Assembly: GCF_002386445.1 (NCBI RefSeq)
Contig: NZ_DGIR01000034.1
Span: forward strand, 41,135 to 105,134
Reading direction: 5' to 3'
From: Pseudomonas sp. UBA4617
GTDB taxonomy: Bacteria > Pseudomonadota > Gammaproteobacteria > Pseudomonadales > Pseudomonadaceae
Length of the DNA stretch: 64,000 nucleotides
Positions 61,619 through 64,000 of this stretch are shown here, piece by piece; the first letter of the stretch is position 1, and each line of letters starts with the position of its first letter. The notes under the pieces are model-generated. The model had not been told where the DNA came from. It saw only the letters and a list, made by a program, of their open reading frames with translations, and did not search any database. Made by a program: the position numbers and the translations under genes.

Positions 61619-62350
61619 TCATTGCACAGGCAGAAAGTTCATCAACAAAAGGCTCTGGGCATAATTCAGACCAATCCGCCGGTAGCGCTCATCCAGCAAC
61701 TCGGCAAGCAAATCCAGGCGTGCCACGATCTTGCCGAACTCCACGGCAAAGCTGAGGTTGCTGCCTTCCTCGGAGATTTCATTGGAGAATAGTAACAGCT
61801 CGCCATTGGCATCCTGCCGCTGGCTCAGCATCCAGGTAGCCTTTTCGATATTGCGTGCAGCGTTGTTGACGAACAGCGGGTCGATCGTATCGGTCATGTA
61901 GAACTCGGTACGACCGCCATGCGCGGTGATCAGCATGCTGCCGATGGCGTAGATGAACGCGCCTACCCGATCGCCGCGAAACTCGGGGCTCAGGGCATAG
62001 CTCAAGGCCGCCAGGTCGCGGCGCTGGCCCAGTTGCGGCAGTGGCTGGCGTTGTTCGATGGCGATGCGGATCTGCCGCTCGGCAGTGGCTGCATCCACGT
62101 ACCCGGACAGCTTCCACTGGCTGGGGTTGCGCAGGTACAGCTTGTTCATCAGCAGGTACAGGCTCTGCAGGTTGTCGCGCATGGACAGCGTGGCCATGCG
62201 GTCGACGCTGGTCTGGAACAACTCGCTGGGCTTGCCTTGACTGAACTGGTCGAGCATGTCACGGCCCTGGTCCTGGGTGCAGGCGCACAGGCAGGTGACG
62301 GCACCGGCAAGCAGCAGGCGCGCGAGAATGTGGGTATTGCTTGCAACCAT
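61619..62350 (-). CDS. Putative lipoprotein, 243 aa, unknown function
   Basis: A 243-residue probable lipoprotein. Signal peptide THILARLLLAGAVTCLCAC ends in a lipobox with the Cys at about residue 24, followed by a mainly helical body (SVDRMATLSMRDNLQSLYLLM; YALSPEFRGDRVGAFIYAIG). No catalytic motif or family that I can name. Met 62350 is chosen as the first before the signal core; a longer frame begins without a ribosome site. It is 251 bp upstream of benR on the same strand. The intervening bases 61368-61618 hold the benR promoter region and no other supportable gene. Confidence 0.72.
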   Translation of the reverse strand: MVASNTHILARLLLAGAVTCLCACTQDQGRDMLDQFSQGKPSELFQTSVDRMATLSMRDNLQSLYLLMNKLYLRNPSQWKLSGYVDAATAERQIRIAIEQRQPLPQLGQRRDLAALSYALSPEFRGDRVGAFIYAIGSMLITAHGGRTEFYMTDTIDPLFVNNAARNIEKATWMLSQRQDANGELLLFSNEISEEGSNLSFAVEFGKIVARLDLLAELLDERYRRIGLNYAQSLLLMNFLPVQ

Positions 62351-62458
62351 CGGCACCGGTCGATATTCGGCGGCTGCACCGGGGATCGGCGCAGCCTGGC
62401 CAAGCATAGAGCCCGGAAAGGGGAAAAAGTGCAGTGACAAGCCGTGGCAACACATCGC

Positions 62459-63250
62459 CTACATGGCGTGGCGCAGCATCTCCACCATCTGCGCATGCAG
62501 CGCCGGGTCACCGCAAGCCACCACGCACCCACCATGCTGCGCGCTGCTGCCATCCCACGCGGTGATCACCCCACCCGCCCCTTCGATGATCGGCATCAGC
62601 GCCTGGACGTCATACGGCTGCAGGCTGGCCTCGACGATCACGTCGACAAACCCGCTGGCCAGCATGCAATAGGCATAGCAATCGCCGCCGTAGCGCAACA
62701 GCCGCGCCTTGCCGGCAACCGCCTCGAATGCAGCCTTGCGTTCAGCGGTGTCGAACATGTCCGGGGTGGTGCACATCAGCGTGGCCGAGGCCAGGCCACT
62801 GCAGGCACGGGTGTTCAACGGCGTACCGTTGCGCCAGGCACCTTCCGGCGTGCCGACGAAGCGCTCGCCGGTGAATGGCTGGTTCATCACCCCGACCAGC
62901 GGCTGCGTGCCGTCGTTAAGGGCAATCAGTGTGCCCCATAGCGGCAGGCCGGTGATAAAGGCGCGGGTGCCATCGATCGGGTCGAGTACCCAGGTCAGCG
63001 GGCTGCTGCCAACCGCCACACCGGCTTCCTCGCCGAGAATGCCATGCTCGGGGTAACGGGCCTGGATCAGCGCGCGCATGGCATCTTCGGCCGCCTTGTC
63101 GGCCACGGTCACCGGGTCGTACAAACGCCCGCCCTTGTCCTCGACATCCAGGCTGGCGCGAAAGTAGGGCTTGATCGCTTCAGCGGCAGCATCGGCCAAC
63201 TGCTCGGCAAAGGCGCGGTACTCGCCGATCTGTGCAGCACTCAGGGACAT
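62459..63250 (-). CDS. Inositol-monophosphatase family phosphatase (histidinol-phosphatase type)
   Basis: A 263-residue Mg-dependent phosphatase. Motifs: GILGEEAG (metal Glu, ~73), WVLDPIDGTRAFITG (~92, the DPxDGT signature), and GGDCYAYCMLASGFVDVIVEASLQPYDVQAL (PYD in place of the usual WD). The YAY-type C-terminal signature and length fit the histidinol-phosphate phosphatase (HisN) subgroup rather than SuhB. Met 63250 starts the conserved region. It is 108 bp upstream of the lipoprotein gene and divergent from the stress protein gene. HisN activity is a family inference. Confidence 0.83.
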   Translation of the reverse strand: MSLSAAQIGEYRAFAEQLADAAAEAIKPYFRASLDVEDKGGRLYDPVTVADKAAEDAMRALIQARYPEHGILGEEAGVAVGSSPLTWVLDPIDGTRAFITGLPLWGTLIALNDGTQPLVGVMNQPFTGERFVGTPEGAWRNGTPLNTRACSGLASATLMCTTPDMFDTAERKAAFEAVAGKARLLRYGGDCYAYCMLASGFVDVIVEASLQPYDVQALMPIIEGAGGVITAWDGSSAQHGGCVVACGDPALHAQMVEMLRHAM

Positions 63251-63376
63251 GGGACGGGCCTCGTGACAAAGATGGGGCACGCATCATACCCGACACATCG
63301 CCCCGCTGTACGCTGCACCGGTCTAGACTGAACATGACCAGATCACCCGGGGGGCTGCCACACGTGGAGGTGTGCG

Positions 63377-64000
63377 ATGAGCCAGTTCAAGCGTCTGTTC
63401 GTCATGCTCGGCCCGCAGATGCGTCACACGCCGGCGCTGCAGCGCGCGGCGGCGTTGGCGGAATCCAACGGGGCCTTGCTGGACATCAATGTGTTCGTCG
63501 ACGACGTCGACACCTTCGGCCTGATGAGCGATAGCCGCGAACGCGAACGGCTGCTCAGTGACAACCGCCAGTGGCTGGCGGACGAAGCCGAACAACTGGC
63601 CAACGCCGGCCTGGATGTGTCCACCGAGTTGCTGCTCACTCGTGATCCATTGGGCAGCGTGCTGGAACGGGTCGAACGCCTGGGGTGCGACCTGCTGATC
63701 AAGGACGTGCAGCACGAACCCGTGCTCAAGCGCCTGCTGGTGACGCCACTGGACTGGCAGTTGCTCAAGGACAGCCCGGTGGCCGTGCACCTGGTCAGCG
63801 ATATCCGCCTGCCCCTGCCCCGGCAGATCGCTGCCGCAGTGGACCTGAACAGCCACGGTGCCGGCGAGCACCTGGACGAGCAGGTGATCCACTGTGCCCA
63901 TGCGCTGGCCCTGCAGTGCAACGCCGAACTGCACCTGCTGCATGTGTGCGATGCGGCCAGGACCCACATTGCCGACTTCGGCGCCGGCACGGTCACCATG
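63377..64000 (+). CDS. Universal stress protein, partial (cut by the window end)
   Basis: The first 208 residues of a two-domain universal stress protein. The first UspA domain begins RLFVMLGPQMRHTPALQRAAAL and continues to about residue 140; a second domain begins near PRQIAAAVDLNSH with the conserved AAVDL strand and the LQCNAELHLLHV core. GTGGAGGTG lies before ATG 63377. The frame is open through the last base. The tandem-Usp type resembles E. coli UspE. Nucleotide-binding loops would lie mostly beyond the window. Confidence 0.88.
   Translation, partial: MSQFKRLFVMLGPQMRHTPALQRAAALAESNGALLDINVFVDDVDTFGLMSDSRERERLLSDNRQWLADEAEQLANAGLDVSTELLLTRDPLGSVLERVERLGCDLLIKDVQHEPVLKRLLVTPLDWQLLKDSPVAVHLVSDIRLPLPRQIAAAVDLNSHGAGEHLDEQVIHCAHALALQCNAELHLLHVCDAARTHIADFGAGTVTM

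Overview
The window is a high-GC chromosomal segment of a fluorescent Pseudomonas, most likely the P. putida group. The evidence is the end of a phenylacetate (paa/pha) operon with permease, OprD-type porin and PaaZ; benR-benABCD with XylS/BenR-type direct repeats; a two-gene LigD/Ku end-joining system; a Pseudomonas-type metallothionein; and REP sequences of the P. putida kind (CGCGGGT...ACCCGC followed by CTCCCACAGGG). I see no rRNA, tRNA, CRISPR array, insertion sequence or prophage. The window looks like core and flexible metabolic chromosome, not a mobile island. This was read by eye; no database search was run.

Layout. 1-4.1 kb: end of the phenylacetate operon (permease, porin, PaaZ), closed by a strong terminator. 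4.1-9.4 kb: small conserved proteins, a KGG-repeat stress protein, and a 1379-residue CheB-CheR-PAS-histidine kinase-receiver protein. 9.4-15.4 kb: Nudix hydrolase, ClpP-like protease with a low-affinity iron-permease-like protein, then a tightly overlapping operon DUF72 / ybhP / clsB / ybhN / secreted protein (phospholipid and membrane theme). 15.4-25.3 kb: metallothionein, acidic HPr-related protein, LigD and Ku (convergent), short-chain dehydrogenase, and a compact minus-strand run of lipoprotein, haem-oxygenase-like di-iron protein, methyltransferase, carboxylate-amine ligase and MTA/SAH-type nucleosidase. That run reads like an uncharacterised small-molecule pathway. 25.5-33.5 kb: DyP peroxidase, bile-acid/sodium symporter family protein, CrtZ-like hydroxylase, MgtC, GNAT, diguanylate cyclase, DUF4142, small proteins and a chromosomal KfrA-like protein.

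33.7-40.1 kb: a DauR/YheO-type regulator followed by a PLP ammonia-lyase and an ornithine cyclodeaminase-family enzyme, convergent with a cytosine permease / PucR regulator / cytosine-deaminase-like operon. 40.1-47.4 kb: a large multicopper oxidase with C-terminal Ig-like repeats, preceded by an exact sigma-54 promoter match and an upstream palindrome. It is followed by a SCO1-cytochrome c fusion and a GGDEF-EAL protein. By analogy with P. putida GB-1 this resembles an Mn(II)-oxidase type locus. 47.5-52.3 kb: an orphan tyrosine recombinase, then glycerate kinase / CdaR / MFS sugar-acid transporter. 52.6-56.3 kb: Rieske-FAD oxidoreductase, aldo/keto reductase and a YdjM-type membrane protein.

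56.4-61.4 kb: benD, benC, benB, benA and benR (all minus strand), converting benzoate to catechol. Two TGCA-N6-GGNTA boxes lie between benR and benA, and a REP pair lies between benC and benD. The benK/catA2/benE/benF genes that I recall next to ben in P. putida KT2440 are absent. 61.6-64 kb: a lipoprotein, a histidinol-phosphatase/inositol-monophosphatase family enzyme, and a universal stress protein cut by the window end.
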